A stretch of 49,928 nt of DNA, taken from contig CAZNYT010000009.1 in assembly GCA_964577315.1 (NCBI GenBank), positions 1-49,928 on the forward strand, read 5' to 3'. Both the position numbers and the translations under genes were made by a program. Numbering within the stretch: the first letter of the stretch is position 1; each line of letters starts with the position of its first letter. The DNA comes from Desulfonatronospira sp964577315. Its GTDB lineage: Bacteria > Desulfobacterota > Desulfovibrionia > Desulfovibrionales > Desulfonatronovibrionaceae. Below the pieces are notes generated by a model that was not told the DNA's origin, did not search any database, and saw only the letters and a program-made list of their open reading frames with translations. This document shows positions 1 through 8,849 of the stretch, piece by piece.

Positions 1-302
1 TAGGTTAGCCTAAAAAAATATCTAATGACAATATCATCCTGGAAGGATGCAACTGTAAAAAGGACTTTTGGCAGTTGCAGTAGGTAGTAGTCAATGATCA
101 ATAGTCATTACAAATAGAAAGTTAAAATGCTGTTTTTTTGAAATTTTTATTGCTAGTTTTTTGCAAGTGCACCCTGAAAGGGGGTTATCTTAAAGAAAAA
201 TCATGTAAAAAAACAGGGTTGTTTGATATATTAGAATATCTGGCATGATAAATGCTTTCTTTCAGCTGTATTAAACAGTTTATTCTTGAAAGGAGGTTAA
301 TT
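1..302. other. Intergenic stretch without a recognisable gene
   Basis: AT-rich sequence with no supported ORF. The only clear signal is a strong Shine-Dalgarno AGGAGG at 291-296, six bases before the ATG of the next gene. Confidence 0.6.
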
Positions 303-686
303 ATGATGAACCCTAAAAAATTGTTTTGGGTATTTTGTTTGGTTGTTGGACTTACTGTAGGTGGGGCGAAAATTTCTGGGGCAGAAAGCCATTACGATGA
401 TGTATTTGAAGATGAAATCGATGAAAAAACTGAATTAGAGGCGGATGAGATAGAAAGAGAAGAATTAATATCTTTTATAGAAGCTTCACAGAAGGTTCAA
501 GAGATAAGGCTAGAATATACTCGAAAGATACACGAGGCAGAAGAGGAGGAGTACCAGGATTTAAGGACTCAAGCACTAGAGGAAATGGTCAGCTCGATAG
601 AAGCATCCGGCCTGGATGAAGATACATACCGAGGCATTGCATATCATGTTGATCAGGACCAAGAATTGCTCTCGGACTTTTATTGA
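303..686 (+). CDS. Small exported DUF4168-like protein
   Basis: A 127-residue protein starting at ATG 303, chosen because AGGAGG lies at 291-296; an upstream in-frame ATG at 252 has no such site. Residues 5-27 form a signal peptide (KKLFWVFCLVVGLTVGG, then a probable cut near SGA-ES). The mature part is very acidic and helical: a D/E-rich stretch, then a segment matching the DUF4168 pattern (a short helix, an EEEEY-like turn, and a C-terminal SGLDEDTY...DQDQELL helix). DUF4168 proteins are small envelope proteins of unknown function. The neighbour at 876-1181 is a related protein on the other strand without a signal peptide. Family assignment rests on pattern recognition only. Confidence 0.75.
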   Translation: MMNPKKLFWVFCLVVGLTVGGAKISGAESHYDDVFEDEIDEKTELEADEIEREELISFIEASQKVQEIRLEYTRKIHEAEEEEYQDLRTQALEEMVSSIEASGLDEDTYRGIAYHVDQDQELLSDFY

Positions 687-736
687 TTTGTCTTTTGCAG
701 AGTAGCCAGGAAAGTGTTTAACTGTTCCTGATAAAG

Positions 737-767
737 ACGAAGCCCTCCTTATCCAGGAGGGCTTCGT
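737..767. terminator. Strong hairpin between convergent genes, probable bidirectional terminator
   Basis: A perfect 13-bp stem (737-749 with 755-767) around a five-base loop. It lies between the two convergent DUF4168-like genes. The T-tract is poor on both strands (minus side reads CTTTATC), so termination is inferred from stem strength and position. Confidence 0.6.
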
Positions 768-875
768 GCATCAGGAGGGTTTTATGTAAAACAGGAAGGT
801 ACGAGTGGCTCAACAAGAACCATCATACTCTTTCCTGGGTTTTTAGGATTTGTTAAAGTATGAGACTGTTGCCCT

Positions 876-1181
876 TCAACAACTGGATTTTTCTTTCAGT
901 TTATGGGCAAGTTGCCTTCTCAAATCCTCGTCATTGTTAACGGCCTCCATGATCTGGCTATAGGTTTCGAAGTCCAGATCTTGGGCTTGTGCGGCTGCTA
1001 CCATTTCCTGACCAGCCTGCACCAGCATCAATCGTGTCTCCTCCTCGTTAGAGGCAACCTCGAGAGCATGCTGAAAGTTATTTCTGATTTTCGTGATGGA
1101 TTTGTAGGCTTGCACAACTTTGTCCAGTTCCGTCTCACTCAACCCGTGGTCCAAGTTGAATAACTGTGTTTTCCGGGACAT
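876..1181 (-). CDS. Small cytosolic DUF4168-like protein
   Basis: A 101-residue protein when started at the ATG at 1181, which has GGAG six bases upstream; a longer reading from 1262 lacks a good ribosome site. There is no signal peptide or membrane segment. It shares layout with the protein at 303-686: a first helix (ETELDKVVQAYKSI), a middle helix with EEETRL, and a terminal SxDLDFETYSQIMEAVNNDEDL-type helix that parallels GLDEDTYRGIAYHVDQDQEL (written here only as a pattern). Function is unknown. The pair may have arisen by inverted duplication, with only one copy kept for export. Confidence 0.65.
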   Translation of the reverse strand: MSRKTQLFNLDHGLSETELDKVVQAYKSITKIRNNFQHALEVASNEEETRLMLVQAGQEMVAAAQAQDLDFETYSQIMEAVNNDEDLRRQLAHKLKEKSSC

Positions 1182-1591
1182 ATGTTTCTCCAGCGGTTTC
1201 ATGTAAATGGTTATTCCCTGGAACTCAGAGGGGCACGGTTTGGGCATATTCCTGCATATCACCCTGAACCTAACCCCAAGTAGTGAAAATGACCTGGTAG
1301 ATTGCTCAAACTATAAGCTCTATCTAATTTCTCTTATAATCTGCAATTAATATGCCATTGCATGCTCAAGAATTTAAATCCTCAAGAGAGGAGATGAAGC
1401 CGCAATATCCTTTGTTTTTGGAATGTAGCCCAAGTGCATTGGGGAGGCACATGAGCCAATATGAAACCATAGCCCAACAAGCGCCTGGCTCCTATTGCTC
1501 TTCTTATGTCTCCCTGGTGCCGGTGGCTTCTTTGTCCAGGGGGAGATGATCAGGAGAGGATAATTGTATAGATCTGGGCAACCCAGTGTTA
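1182..1591. other. Intergenic stretch, no supported gene
   Basis: No ORF with a credible ribosome site or family resemblance is seen. A short inverted repeat (CCCAGT/ACTGGG, 1582-1587 with 1594-1599) overlaps the stop codon of the ABC ATPase gene and could slow transcription, but it has no T-run. Confidence 0.5.
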
Positions 1592-2461
1592 CTACTGGGA
1601 ATCAATAGTGGGCAGTCTGCGGAGCTTTCTTCCCAGCACAGGTATGCACTCCATCAGGGCCTGGGTATAGGGGTGTTCCGGGCTCTTTAAAATCTGCTCC
1701 GTTTCCCCGCTCTCCACTATCCTGCCCTGACGCATTACCGCTACTTTATCCGCGAAACCGCTTACTATCCCGAAGTTATGTGTAATCAACAGAATGGACA
1801 TTCCCAATCTGCTTCTCAGCTCCTTGAGCAGATCCATAATCTGGGCCTGGATGGTTACGTCCAGGGCGGTAGTGGGTTCATCCGCAACCAAAACATCAGG
1901 GTTGCAGGCCAAGGCCATGGCTATCATCACCCTTTGCTGCATTCCCCCGCTTAGCTGGTGGGGATAATCCTGAAAGCGCTTTTCCGGTTCATGGATCCGG
2001 ACCAGGTCCAGGGCCCGGATAATCTCACCGCGCACGTCTCGCACCTCGGGACGATGCAGCTTGATGGCCTCTGCCATCTGGTACTCCACGGTAAATACCG
2101 GATTCAGGGCGGTGGCTGGCTCCTGGAAGATATAGGCTATATTCCTGCCCCGGTAGGTGCGTATTTCCCTATCCGAGCAGGAGGCTAGGTTCCGTCCCTG
2201 GTACAGGATCTCTCCCTGCACCCTGCAGCCCGGGAGCGGGGGCAAAAGCCTGGTCAGGGCCAACCCGGTAACACTCTTGCCGCTGCCGCTCTCCCCTACC
2301 AGTGCCAGCACCTCTGCCCGGTCCAATCCCCAGGAGATATTGTCCACAGCCCGGTGCAACTCCCCGTAGGATTCGAAATCTATGCACAGGTTGCGCACTT
2401 CCAGAAGCCTGGCTTCAAACCGATTATTACCCCCTCCCTCACCCGGATGCATAATTATCAC
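1592..2461 (-). CDS. Peptide/nickel-type ABC transporter ATP-binding protein (DppD/OppD class)
   Basis: A 289-residue cytoplasmic ATPase that energises uptake of peptides or similar solutes. Visible motifs in order: Walker A GESGSGKS near residue 56, Q-loop FQEPATALNPV, ABC signature LSGGMQQR, Walker B VLVADEPTTALD, and the H-loop LLITHN. The C-terminal HPYTQALMECIP is the family tail of DppD/OppD proteins, which in some members contributes Cys to an iron-sulfur site, not visible here. The start is GTG at 2461 with AAGG six bases upstream; ATG at 2452 is an alternative. It is the last gene of the transporter operon. Dpp/Opp systems normally use two different ATPases, yet no DppF partner follows; the next genes downstream are unrelated. 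Confidence 0.93.
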   Translation of the reverse strand: MIIMHPGEGGGNNRFEARLLEVRNLCIDFESYGELHRAVDNISWGLDRAEVLALVGESGSGKSVTGLALTRLLPPLPGCRVQGEILYQGRNLASCSDREIRTYRGRNIAYIFQEPATALNPVFTVEYQMAEAIKLHRPEVRDVRGEIIRALDLVRIHEPEKRFQDYPHQLSGGMQQRVMIAMALACNPDVLVADEPTTALDVTIQAQIMDLLKELRSRLGMSILLITHNFGIVSGFADKVAVMRQGRIVESGETEQILKSPEHPYTQALMECIPVLGRKLRRLPTIDSQ

Positions 2462-2555
2462 ACTTTACCTTCACAAATTCCAAATTCTAAGCTTCAGCAA
2501 CATCTGGTCGCTGGCTACTGAAAACGACTCCCAACACACCCCCATATTCCCATAC

Positions 2556-3608
2556 TTAACGCCTAACCACCTGCTGCCTGGGATCCACCACATCTCTCAG
2601 AACATCCCCCAGCATATTAAAGGTGATAACCGTTATGAATATAGCAGCCCCTGGGGTGAATAGCCACCAGAGATTCAGGGTGAAAACCTTTAGCTCCTGG
2701 GCCTGTTGCAGCATGAGCCCCCAGGACGTACCTGGCTCCTGGATGCCCAGGCCCAGAAAGCTGAGCGAGGCCTCGGCCAAAATAAAGGCAGGGATGCTCA
2801 GGGTGGCTGCCACCAAGAGGTAGCTGGCCAGGTTGGGCAGAAAATGCCTAAAAAGAATTCGGAAACTGCTCTGTCCCATGACCTCGGCTGCCAGCACAAA
2901 GGGCCTCTCCCTAAGGGACAGGGCCATGCCCCTGATAATCCTAGCCGCTCCTGCCCAGCCGATCAGGGAGAGAATGACCACGATCACCAGATACATCTGC
3001 TCCGGCTCAAAGTGCTGAGCCAGGGCCCCGCGCAGGGCGATCAAGAGATACAGGGAGGGCACCGCGATAATGAACTCCACCAAGCGCATGGCCATGAAAT
3101 CCACCCATCCCCCGTAATAGCCGGCCACACCACCCACCAGGAACCCCAGGGTCATGGTGATCATGATTCCGATGAAGCCGATGCTTAGGGACACCTGGGC
3201 CCCGTACAGAAGGCGGGAGAAAACGTCCCTACCGGTGCCGTCGCTGCCCAGCAGGTACACCCGGTGCGGTTCCTCCACCCGGAAAAGGCGCGTTTCAGCC
3301 GGAACAATTCCCCAAAAGCGATACTCTTCCCCGGAAGAAAAGAACTTGATGGGAGCGGTTTTGCCTTCCACTGGCTCGTATTCCGCTGCAGAGGGATCCA
3401 CCTGTTCATATATCTGCACGTGCGGTCGCCAATCTTCAATCACGATCCGGGTAGGGGGATGGTAGCTTTTTTCCAGGTCCTGATCCGTGGGCGAGTACGG
3501 GGCTAAGAACTGGGAAAAAATGGTGCAGGCGTACAAAAACCCCAGAACTATTAGGCAGCCTATCCCCAGGGGGCGCCGGATAATCTCTTGCACCAGGTAT
3601 CTGAGCAT
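2556..3608 (-). CDS. Peptide-type ABC transporter permease, DppC/OppC class
   Basis: A 350-residue inner-membrane permease. The first membrane helix lies near residues 14-35, followed by a long periplasmic stretch (about 40-135) and then the transport core starting at LLGSDGTGRDVFSRLLYG, the typical OppC entry to the permease domain. Five further helices follow. The EAA loop that docks the ATPase is seen as EAxxSFLGLG-like residues (AEASLSFLGLGIQEPG). It is encoded between the B-type permease (46 bases upstream) and the ATPase. The long loop after helix 1 is larger than in E. coli OppC and resembles YejE-type permeases. The substrate cannot be told from sequence. Confidence 0.93.
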   Translation of the reverse strand: MLRYLVQEIIRRPLGIGCLIVLGFLYACTIFSQFLAPYSPTDQDLEKSYHPPTRIVIEDWRPHVQIYEQVDPSAAEYEPVEGKTAPIKFFSSGEEYRFWGIVPAETRLFRVEEPHRVYLLGSDGTGRDVFSRLLYGAQVSLSIGFIGIMITMTLGFLVGGVAGYYGGWVDFMAMRLVEFIIAVPSLYLLIALRGALAQHFEPEQMYLVIVVILSLIGWAGAARIIRGMALSLRERPFVLAAEVMGQSSFRILFRHFLPNLASYLLVAATLSIPAFILAEASLSFLGLGIQEPGTSWGLMLQQAQELKVFTLNLWWLFTPGAAIFITVITFNMLGDVLRDVVDPRQQVVRR

Positions 3609-3654
3609 AATCCCAACTACTTACTCTTACACCGGAAACCGTTCACTGAACCAC

Positions 3655-4626
3655 TCACTCCTTCTCCAGCCTTATCCTGGGATCGGACCAGGCCAGGAGC
3701 AGATCCGCTATCAGATTCCCGATCATGAGCATCACGCAGCCCATCATCACTGCGGCTACTACCACGAATTCATCCTGACGCATCAAGGCCTCGAAAATGA
3801 GTTGGCCCAGTCCGGGATAGTTCATAACGTTCTCCACCAGTATGGAACCGGACAAAAGCGTGGCTAGGATAAACCCGGATGCGCTTACCAGGGGATTAAT
3901 GGCGTTGCGAAGCACGTGCACGAACATGACCTGTCCCTCGGGGACGCCCTTGGCACGGGCAGTGGTTACGTAATCCGCCCGAATGTGGTCCAGGAAATTG
4001 CCCCGCATGATACGCATGTAGCTGGCCACGCTGCCCATGCCCAGGACTATGGTGGGCAGCACCAGATGATGGGCGTAGTCCGCCATGCGTCCCCAAAAAG
4101 ACATGAATTCGTGCTCCACCGAGGTTAGCCCGCCAGTGGGGAACCACCCCGTTTGAGCAGCCAGCATCACCGCCAGCAGGGCCAGGAAGAATTCGGGTAT
4201 GGAAAGTGCGGCATAGGCAAACAAGGAAGTTATCCGGTCGAACAGGGAATCCTTGTATATAGCCGCCAGCACTCCCAAAGGGATGGAGACGCTCAGGGCG
4301 AACACGATGGACAAAGCGGACAAAACCAGCGTAGCCGGGATGCGCTGGGCAAGAAGCTCCGTGACCGGCACCCGGTAGATCCAGGACTCCCCGAAATTGC
4401 CCTGGACCACGTTACCCAGCCAGATCGCGTACCTGTGGTACCAGGGCTCCCCCAGGGCGAACTCCTCCTCCATACGCTCGATATATTCCGCAGGGATGTC
4501 TTCCTGGGTCCTGGCCACGTCCAGGAAATCCCCAGGGGCCACTGCCATGAGCATGAAAACAAGGAGGGATATCCCGAAAAGGATGGGAATAGCGGATAGG
4601 ATGCGCCGGATAATAAACGCAAGCAT
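3655..4626 (-). CDS. Peptide-type ABC transporter permease, DppB/OppB class
   Basis: A 323-residue permease with six membrane helices. The N-terminus (MLAFIIRRILSAIPILFGI) is the classic OppB start, and the docking loop near the C-terminus reads VENVMNYPGLGQL, matching the VExxFxxPGLG family signature. Start is placed at ATG 4626 because GGGAG sits about five bases upstream and the ATG shares one base with the TGA stop of the lipoprotein gene (TGATG), a sign of translational coupling; an upstream ATG at 4638 lies inside the preceding gene. It forms the membrane channel with the C-type permease. Confidence 0.93.
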   Translation of the reverse strand: MLAFIIRRILSAIPILFGISLLVFMLMAVAPGDFLDVARTQEDIPAEYIERMEEEFALGEPWYHRYAIWLGNVVQGNFGESWIYRVPVTELLAQRIPATLVLSALSIVFALSVSIPLGVLAAIYKDSLFDRITSLFAYAALSIPEFFLALLAVMLAAQTGWFPTGGLTSVEHEFMSFWGRMADYAHHLVLPTIVLGMGSVASYMRIMRGNFLDHIRADYVTTARAKGVPEGQVMFVHVLRNAINPLVSASGFILATLLSGSILVENVMNYPGLGQLIFEALMRQDEFVVVAAVMMGCVMLMIGNLIADLLLAWSDPRIRLEKE

Positions 4627-6413
4627 CACTGCTCCCAATCCAGATACAGTTCATCTATATTCCAGATAGCCGAGCCCATGGGAGGAATATTCACGTTCTC
4701 CCACTTGTTCTTAATGCCCACGTAGGTGTGCGGTGTTAACAGGTATAACAAGGGCAGCTGCTCGGAAAAGACTTCCTGCATGCGGTGGACGTACTCCACC
4801 CGCTCCTGGAGATCAAAGGCCTGTTCCGAGGCATAGACCAGTTCATCCACCTTTGCTTCCCACTCGGTATGTGGCTCCTCCTGCTCCGGGTGCCAGAGAT
4901 GGAGCCTGCCGGAGCTTAGGTAGATGGACCTGCCCCCTGAAGGATCCGGTCCGCCGGTGAATCCCATCATGGCGGCCTCGTACTGAAAGTGCCGACTCAC
5001 TCTGGCCACCATGGTCCCAAAGTCCATGTAGCGAATACTTACCCTGATGCCCAGATCCTGCATGTTCTCCCGGAATGTGGACAGTATCTGGGGAGTAACG
5101 TCGTCACCCTCGGATGCAAAAAGCTCGAACTCAACCGGGTTGCCGTGTTCGTCCCTCAAGGTGCCATCACGGTCATATTTGAAACCATCTTCCTGCAACA
5201 GAGCTCTAGCCCGCTCCGGATCATAGGGATACCTGGGCACGTCCGGGTTATGCCAGCGCTGGTTGGCGGGGCTGATTATGCTGTCCAAAACCTCGGCGCG
5301 GCCGAAATAAACACTGGAGATGAGGCCCTCGCGGTTGAAACCGTGCAGAATGGCCTGCCTGAAATTCTTGCTTGTGAACCACTCCAGCTTGTGCGGCTCC
5401 ACGTAGGGCTCTCCCTTGTCGTTGGTTCCCGGCTTCTGGTTGAACCAGATAAACCTGATCCCTGAAGCTGGTCCGCGATGGAGTACCTGGTAGTCGTGCA
5501 AGTCGGCGTTGCGACGCACCCCTACCACATCCCCTGGCTGTATGGAGGCCATATCTATCTGGCCCGAGGCAAATAGCACGGTTTCAGTGTTGCGGTCCTG
5601 GACGTAGCGGTTAATGAAGTAGTCCACGTAAGGGAGTCTGCGGCCCTTTTTATCCACCCTCCAGTAATGGGGGTTGGGCTGGAATACGCTTCTTTGTCCC
5701 GGCCGGAAGGACTTCAGCATAAAAGGACCGGTCCCTACCAGCTTTTCCGGCTCGTGCATTGCGGTACGTACGCTCCACTCCTCCTGCAGCTCCCCTTTTT
5801 CGTAGGCCTCATGCAAAACATGCTTGGGCAGGATTCCGACAAATCCTATAACGTACAAAAAGGGTGCATAAGGCTCTGCGGTTCTAAAGCGTACCGTATG
5901 GCGGTCCAGCTTTTGGAACTCTATGGGCTCTCCGGCAATGGTGTACTGCCCCTGGTACCGGTTGGGATAGCGCTCGTCGAACAGGGCTCGGAAAGTAAAG
6001 ATCACATCGTCTGCTGTGAACGGCTCCCCATCGCTCCAGCGCACCCCACGGCGAAGGTTCATGGTTATGGTGCGCTTGTCCTCGTGGATCTCCCAGGATC
6101 GGGCCAGTTCCGGGACCACTTCCTCCTTTACCGGGTGATATCTGGTCAATCCGTTCAGGAAACGGCTGATGGCCTCGCTGGAATAAGCATCCTCAGCCAC
6201 CAAGGGATTGAAAGTTCTGGGCTGCTGGGACGCGGCGGTAACGAACGCCCCTCCGTAGCTGCCCGGCTCAGCCGGGCTGACCTCAGCGTCCCGGGGAAGC
6301 TCGTGTTCCTCGCGGTCCAGGCCGGGAATGTCCTGCTGGCATCCAGCCAGGATCAAAACCAGGGCCAACAAAAGAACTAGCCGGGGTAAGTTTATGACTG
6401 GTCTAAATATCAA
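4626..6413 (-). CDS. Family 5 extracellular solute-binding lipoprotein
   Basis: A 595-residue periplasmic substrate-binding protein of the peptide/nickel class (SBP family 5). The N-terminus has a basic, hydrophobic signal ending in the lipobox LAGC (Cys near residue 24), so it should be lipidated by Lgt and cut by LspA, both encoded a few kb away. The body shows family marks: TFNPLVAED, VVPELARSWEI, VRWSDGEPFTADDVIFT, TGPFMLKSFRPG. The start appears to be TTG at 6413: an in-frame stop lies just upstream and no ATG precedes the signal peptide. The AGGAGG at about 6429-6434 is some 15 bases away, an unusually wide gap, so translation may be weak. It opens the four-gene transporter operon. Confidence 0.92.
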   Translation of the reverse strand: MIFRPVINLPRLVLLLALVLILAGCQQDIPGLDREEHELPRDAEVSPAEPGSYGGAFVTAASQQPRTFNPLVAEDAYSSEAISRFLNGLTRYHPVKEEVVPELARSWEIHEDKRTITMNLRRGVRWSDGEPFTADDVIFTFRALFDERYPNRYQGQYTIAGEPIEFQKLDRHTVRFRTAEPYAPFLYVIGFVGILPKHVLHEAYEKGELQEEWSVRTAMHEPEKLVGTGPFMLKSFRPGQRSVFQPNPHYWRVDKKGRRLPYVDYFINRYVQDRNTETVLFASGQIDMASIQPGDVVGVRRNADLHDYQVLHRGPASGIRFIWFNQKPGTNDKGEPYVEPHKLEWFTSKNFRQAILHGFNREGLISSVYFGRAEVLDSIISPANQRWHNPDVPRYPYDPERARALLQEDGFKYDRDGTLRDEHGNPVEFELFASEGDDVTPQILSTFRENMQDLGIRVSIRYMDFGTMVARVSRHFQYEAAMMGFTGGPDPSGGRSIYLSSGRLHLWHPEQEEPHTEWEAKVDELVYASEQAFDLQERVEYVHRMQEVFSEQLPLLYLLTPHTYVGIKNKWENVNIPPMGSAIWNIDELYLDWEQ

Positions 6414-6451
6414 GGTCTTGCTTTAAATCCTCCTGGCTTGTTCTCCTGCTA

Positions 6452-7447
6452 CTACTCCATCTTCAACTCCCTGGCCATCAAGTCCTGTACCGCTCTCTTG
6501 GGATCCTTGTCCCGGAACAGGACCTGGTAAATCTGCTCGGTGATGGGCATGTCCACTCCCATCTCCCGGGCCAAGTGCCACACGGATTCCGTGGTCTTCA
6601 CCCCTTCGGCTACCATCCTGGAACCTTCCAGTATCTCCTGCAGGCTCATACCCCGGCCCAGCTTGAGCCCCACCTGGCGGTTGCGACTCAAGTCCCCGGT
6701 ACAGGTAAGCACCAGGTCCCCCATGCCAGAGAGACCCATAAACGTTCTTTCCTTTCCTCCCAGGGCCACCCCGAACCGGCCCATTTCCACAAGTCCCCTG
6801 GTGATCAGGGCTGCCCTGGCATCGTGCCCGAACTCCAATCCATCGGATATTCCTGCGGCAATGGCCATGATATTCTTCAAGGCTCCGCCCAGCTCCACAC
6901 CCTTATAATCGGTATTGGCATAAACGCGGAAAAAATCCGTGGACATGGTATCCTGCAGCTGGCGCCCCAGATCTTGGTCAGCGCATCCCAGGCTAACCGC
7001 AGTGGGCAGTCTCTGGCTGACCTCCTTGGCAAAAGACGGCCCGGAAAGAATGGCATACCTGGGATCCCTGCCATGAAGGGCCTCATCCACAACCGCGGAC
7101 ATGGGCTTTAAAGTGCTAAGCTCCACTCCCTTACTGGCACAGATAATTATCGGACTAGGCGGGAAAAGATCCCGGACGGACTCCAGACCGAAACGCAGGA
7201 ATTGAGTGGGGATGGCCACCAGGAAGTAATCTGCCCCGCGCATGACCTCCTGCGGGCTGTCACTCGCCATGAGATCCGGGCACAATTTCACACCGGGCAG
7301 AAACCAAGTATTTTCCCCCTGGTCGCGAATTTCCTGTACTAATTCCGGCTCCCTGACCCATATTCTGGTTTCAAATCCTTTGCCGCAAAGCATATCAGCC
7401 AGGGTCGTACCCCAGCTGCCTCCGCCAAGAACTGCTATCCTGCTCAT
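6452..7447 (-). CDS. gpsA: NAD(P)-dependent glycerol-3-phosphate dehydrogenase
   Basis: A 331-residue cytoplasmic enzyme reducing dihydroxyacetone phosphate to sn-glycerol-3-phosphate for phospholipid synthesis. The N-terminal dinucleotide fold begins with VLGGGSWGTTLA (residues 6-17). The family segments ILSGPSFAKEV and GGALKNIMAIAAGISDG (catalytic Lys in ALKN) are intact, as is the C-terminal GLSGMGDLVLTC. Length matches the family norm. It lies between the PilZ/kinase pair and the transporter operon on the same strand, 38 bases before the lipoprotein gene, so read-through is possible. Confidence 0.97.
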   Translation of the reverse strand: MSRIAVLGGGSWGTTLADMLCGKGFETRIWVREPELVQEIRDQGENTWFLPGVKLCPDLMASDSPQEVMRGADYFLVAIPTQFLRFGLESVRDLFPPSPIIICASKGVELSTLKPMSAVVDEALHGRDPRYAILSGPSFAKEVSQRLPTAVSLGCADQDLGRQLQDTMSTDFFRVYANTDYKGVELGGALKNIMAIAAGISDGLEFGHDARAALITRGLVEMGRFGVALGGKERTFMGLSGMGDLVLTCTGDLSRNRQVGLKLGRGMSLQEILEGSRMVAEGVKTTESVWHLAREMGVDMPITEQIYQVLFRDKDPKRAVQDLMARELKME

Positions 7448-7512
7448 CTAAGCTCCGTATAGATTTGTTGCCACAACGCGACTTGAGACTTATAGCTCCG
7501 CGCCGACCAAGC

Positions 7513-8232
7513 CTAGCTTTTCCTGGGCACATCCAGCTGAAACACTGTTTCTCCGGCTTTGCTTTCCAGGCTGGTTCTCCAGTTCATACTCCGGGCTATA
7601 TACTCCACTACTGGCAACCCCATTCCCAGATGTCCTTGTTTGGTGGTCGTGCCTTCCTCCCACGGATCTGCATCCAGCAACTCACTTTTGCCAGAAATTT
7701 TAAACCTCACCTGATCTTGATCCGAATCCGCTGACATCCCCAGACTGTACTCACCTCTCGGGTCCTTTTGTTTATAGGCCTCCAACTGATTCTTTAATCC
7801 CTGCTCCAAGCAAAGAGTCAAATAAAAAGGCACCAGCTGAATGTGTATATCCGAAGCCTCTACTTCCGGATCGCACCGGATATTGTGCTTGAAAAAAAGA
7901 TCATTGCGCCAAAATTCTAGCCACCAATCCATATAATCTCTTAGCCTGAGCTGAACCGGATCCTTCTGGGCATAAAAAGTGTACTCGCTGTTCTTGCGCA
8001 ATGCTGAAACCAACTCGGTCAATCCCTGAGAACACCGGGACATTTCTTGGAAAAAACTTGAATATATGGCCTGGGAATTGCTGTCCACCTTGTTCTTGAG
8101 CAGGGCATACCTCATATCCAGGATATGGACATAATTGTTCATGTTATGGATCAATCCGGGACACTTTTCTCCCAAACAAACCCGCATATACATATCTGCA
8201 AGGCTGGGATATTTGTCCGGGCTGATCCTCAT
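7513..8232 (-). CDS. Degenerate histidine-kinase-like protein with HATPase fold
   Basis: A 239-residue soluble protein. Residues 24-42 (CPGLIHNMNNYVHILDMRY) resemble a kinase H-box, with His29 in the place of the phosphorylated His and the HNMNN echoing HEINN. The C-terminal half looks like an HATPase_c domain: an N-box-like LEQGLKNQLEAY and a G2-like GHLGMGLPVVEYIA. The DxGxG nucleotide loop (G1) is not visible; SGKSELLDAD occupies that place. ATP binding is therefore doubtful. It overlaps the PilZ gene by four bases (ATGA), so the two are made together and may form one signalling unit. No receiver protein is nearby. The role is unknown. Confidence 0.6.
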   Translation of the reverse strand: MRISPDKYPSLADMYMRVCLGEKCPGLIHNMNNYVHILDMRYALLKNKVDSNSQAIYSSFFQEMSRCSQGLTELVSALRKNSEYTFYAQKDPVQLRLRDYMDWWLEFWRNDLFFKHNIRCDPEVEASDIHIQLVPFYLTLCLEQGLKNQLEAYKQKDPRGEYSLGMSADSDQDQVRFKISGKSELLDADPWEEGTTTKQGHLGMGLPVVEYIARSMNWRTSLESKAGETVFQLDVPRKS

Positions 8233-8756
8233 TCTTTTTTGCCCCGAATTTGCTCTCTTTGTTCCCGGAACACGAACTGCACCACTTTTTCACGGTCTAT
8301 ATTTCGGATACTAGTGTATTCCACTACCCACAAAGGTACTCCTTGGCATTCTTCTCTGCGGTGGATCCGGCCCACCAATCCCACAACCCGCAAAGGAACC
8401 TGGGAGAGGAGCAAAACCATTTCCACATGCTCACCTACCTCGAAATCCTCGTCTGAAATGAATTGCAGCCCGGCTCCGCTTATTTCCAGCACTTCCGCCT
8501 GGATAGGGAACTCGGCCTGTATGGACTCGCGGTTCAAAAGCCCCAGGATCATATCCACTTTTTCGTGCAGGTTCTGCAAGAAATTGATCAACTCCCTGGG
8601 AATATGGGAGCCGTACAGATTACCTACAGCCTGATCTTCTCCCTCGCCCGTCAAGGAACTGCTGAACAGGGGCTTGGCATCCGAGAATACAGTTTTGCGC
8701 AAATACGCCTTGATTCTGGTACTTATCCGGGAATAGCTTCTATCTTCTTGTGTCAT
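8229..8756 (-). CDS. PilZ-domain protein (probable c-di-GMP receptor)
   Basis: A 175-residue soluble protein. The N-terminal half (residues 1-80) is helical and of unknown type, with basic residues SRISTRIKAYLRK. The C-terminal half is a PilZ-like beta barrel: the VLEISGAGLQF segment (about 88-98) fits the D/NxSxxG motif with Glu in place of Asp/Asn, and MVLLLSQVPLRVVGLVGRI follows as barrel strands. The RxxxR c-di-GMP switch normally just ahead of the barrel is not clear, so binding is uncertain. It is translationally coupled (ATGA) to the kinase-like gene downstream, suggesting the pair couples second-messenger sensing to a protein partner. Confidence 0.72.
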   Translation of the reverse strand: MTQEDRSYSRISTRIKAYLRKTVFSDAKPLFSSSLTGEGEDQAVGNLYGSHIPRELINFLQNLHEKVDMILGLLNRESIQAEFPIQAEVLEISGAGLQFISDEDFEVGEHVEMVLLLSQVPLRVVGLVGRIHRREECQGVPLWVVEYTSIRNIDREKVVQFVFREQREQIRGKKE

Positions 8757-8849
8757 GGCCGCCCCCTTGGAATCAAAAAGTATCCCGTGTGCTTTTGCTC
8801 CAGACTATGCCGGGGGCATCTTCTGTAACATGCAGCACGCAGATACTGG

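Noticed and set aside
1352..1549. 65-residue plus-strand frame in the gap before the ABC ATPase
   Set aside because: No ribosome site, no domain, and no operon partner.
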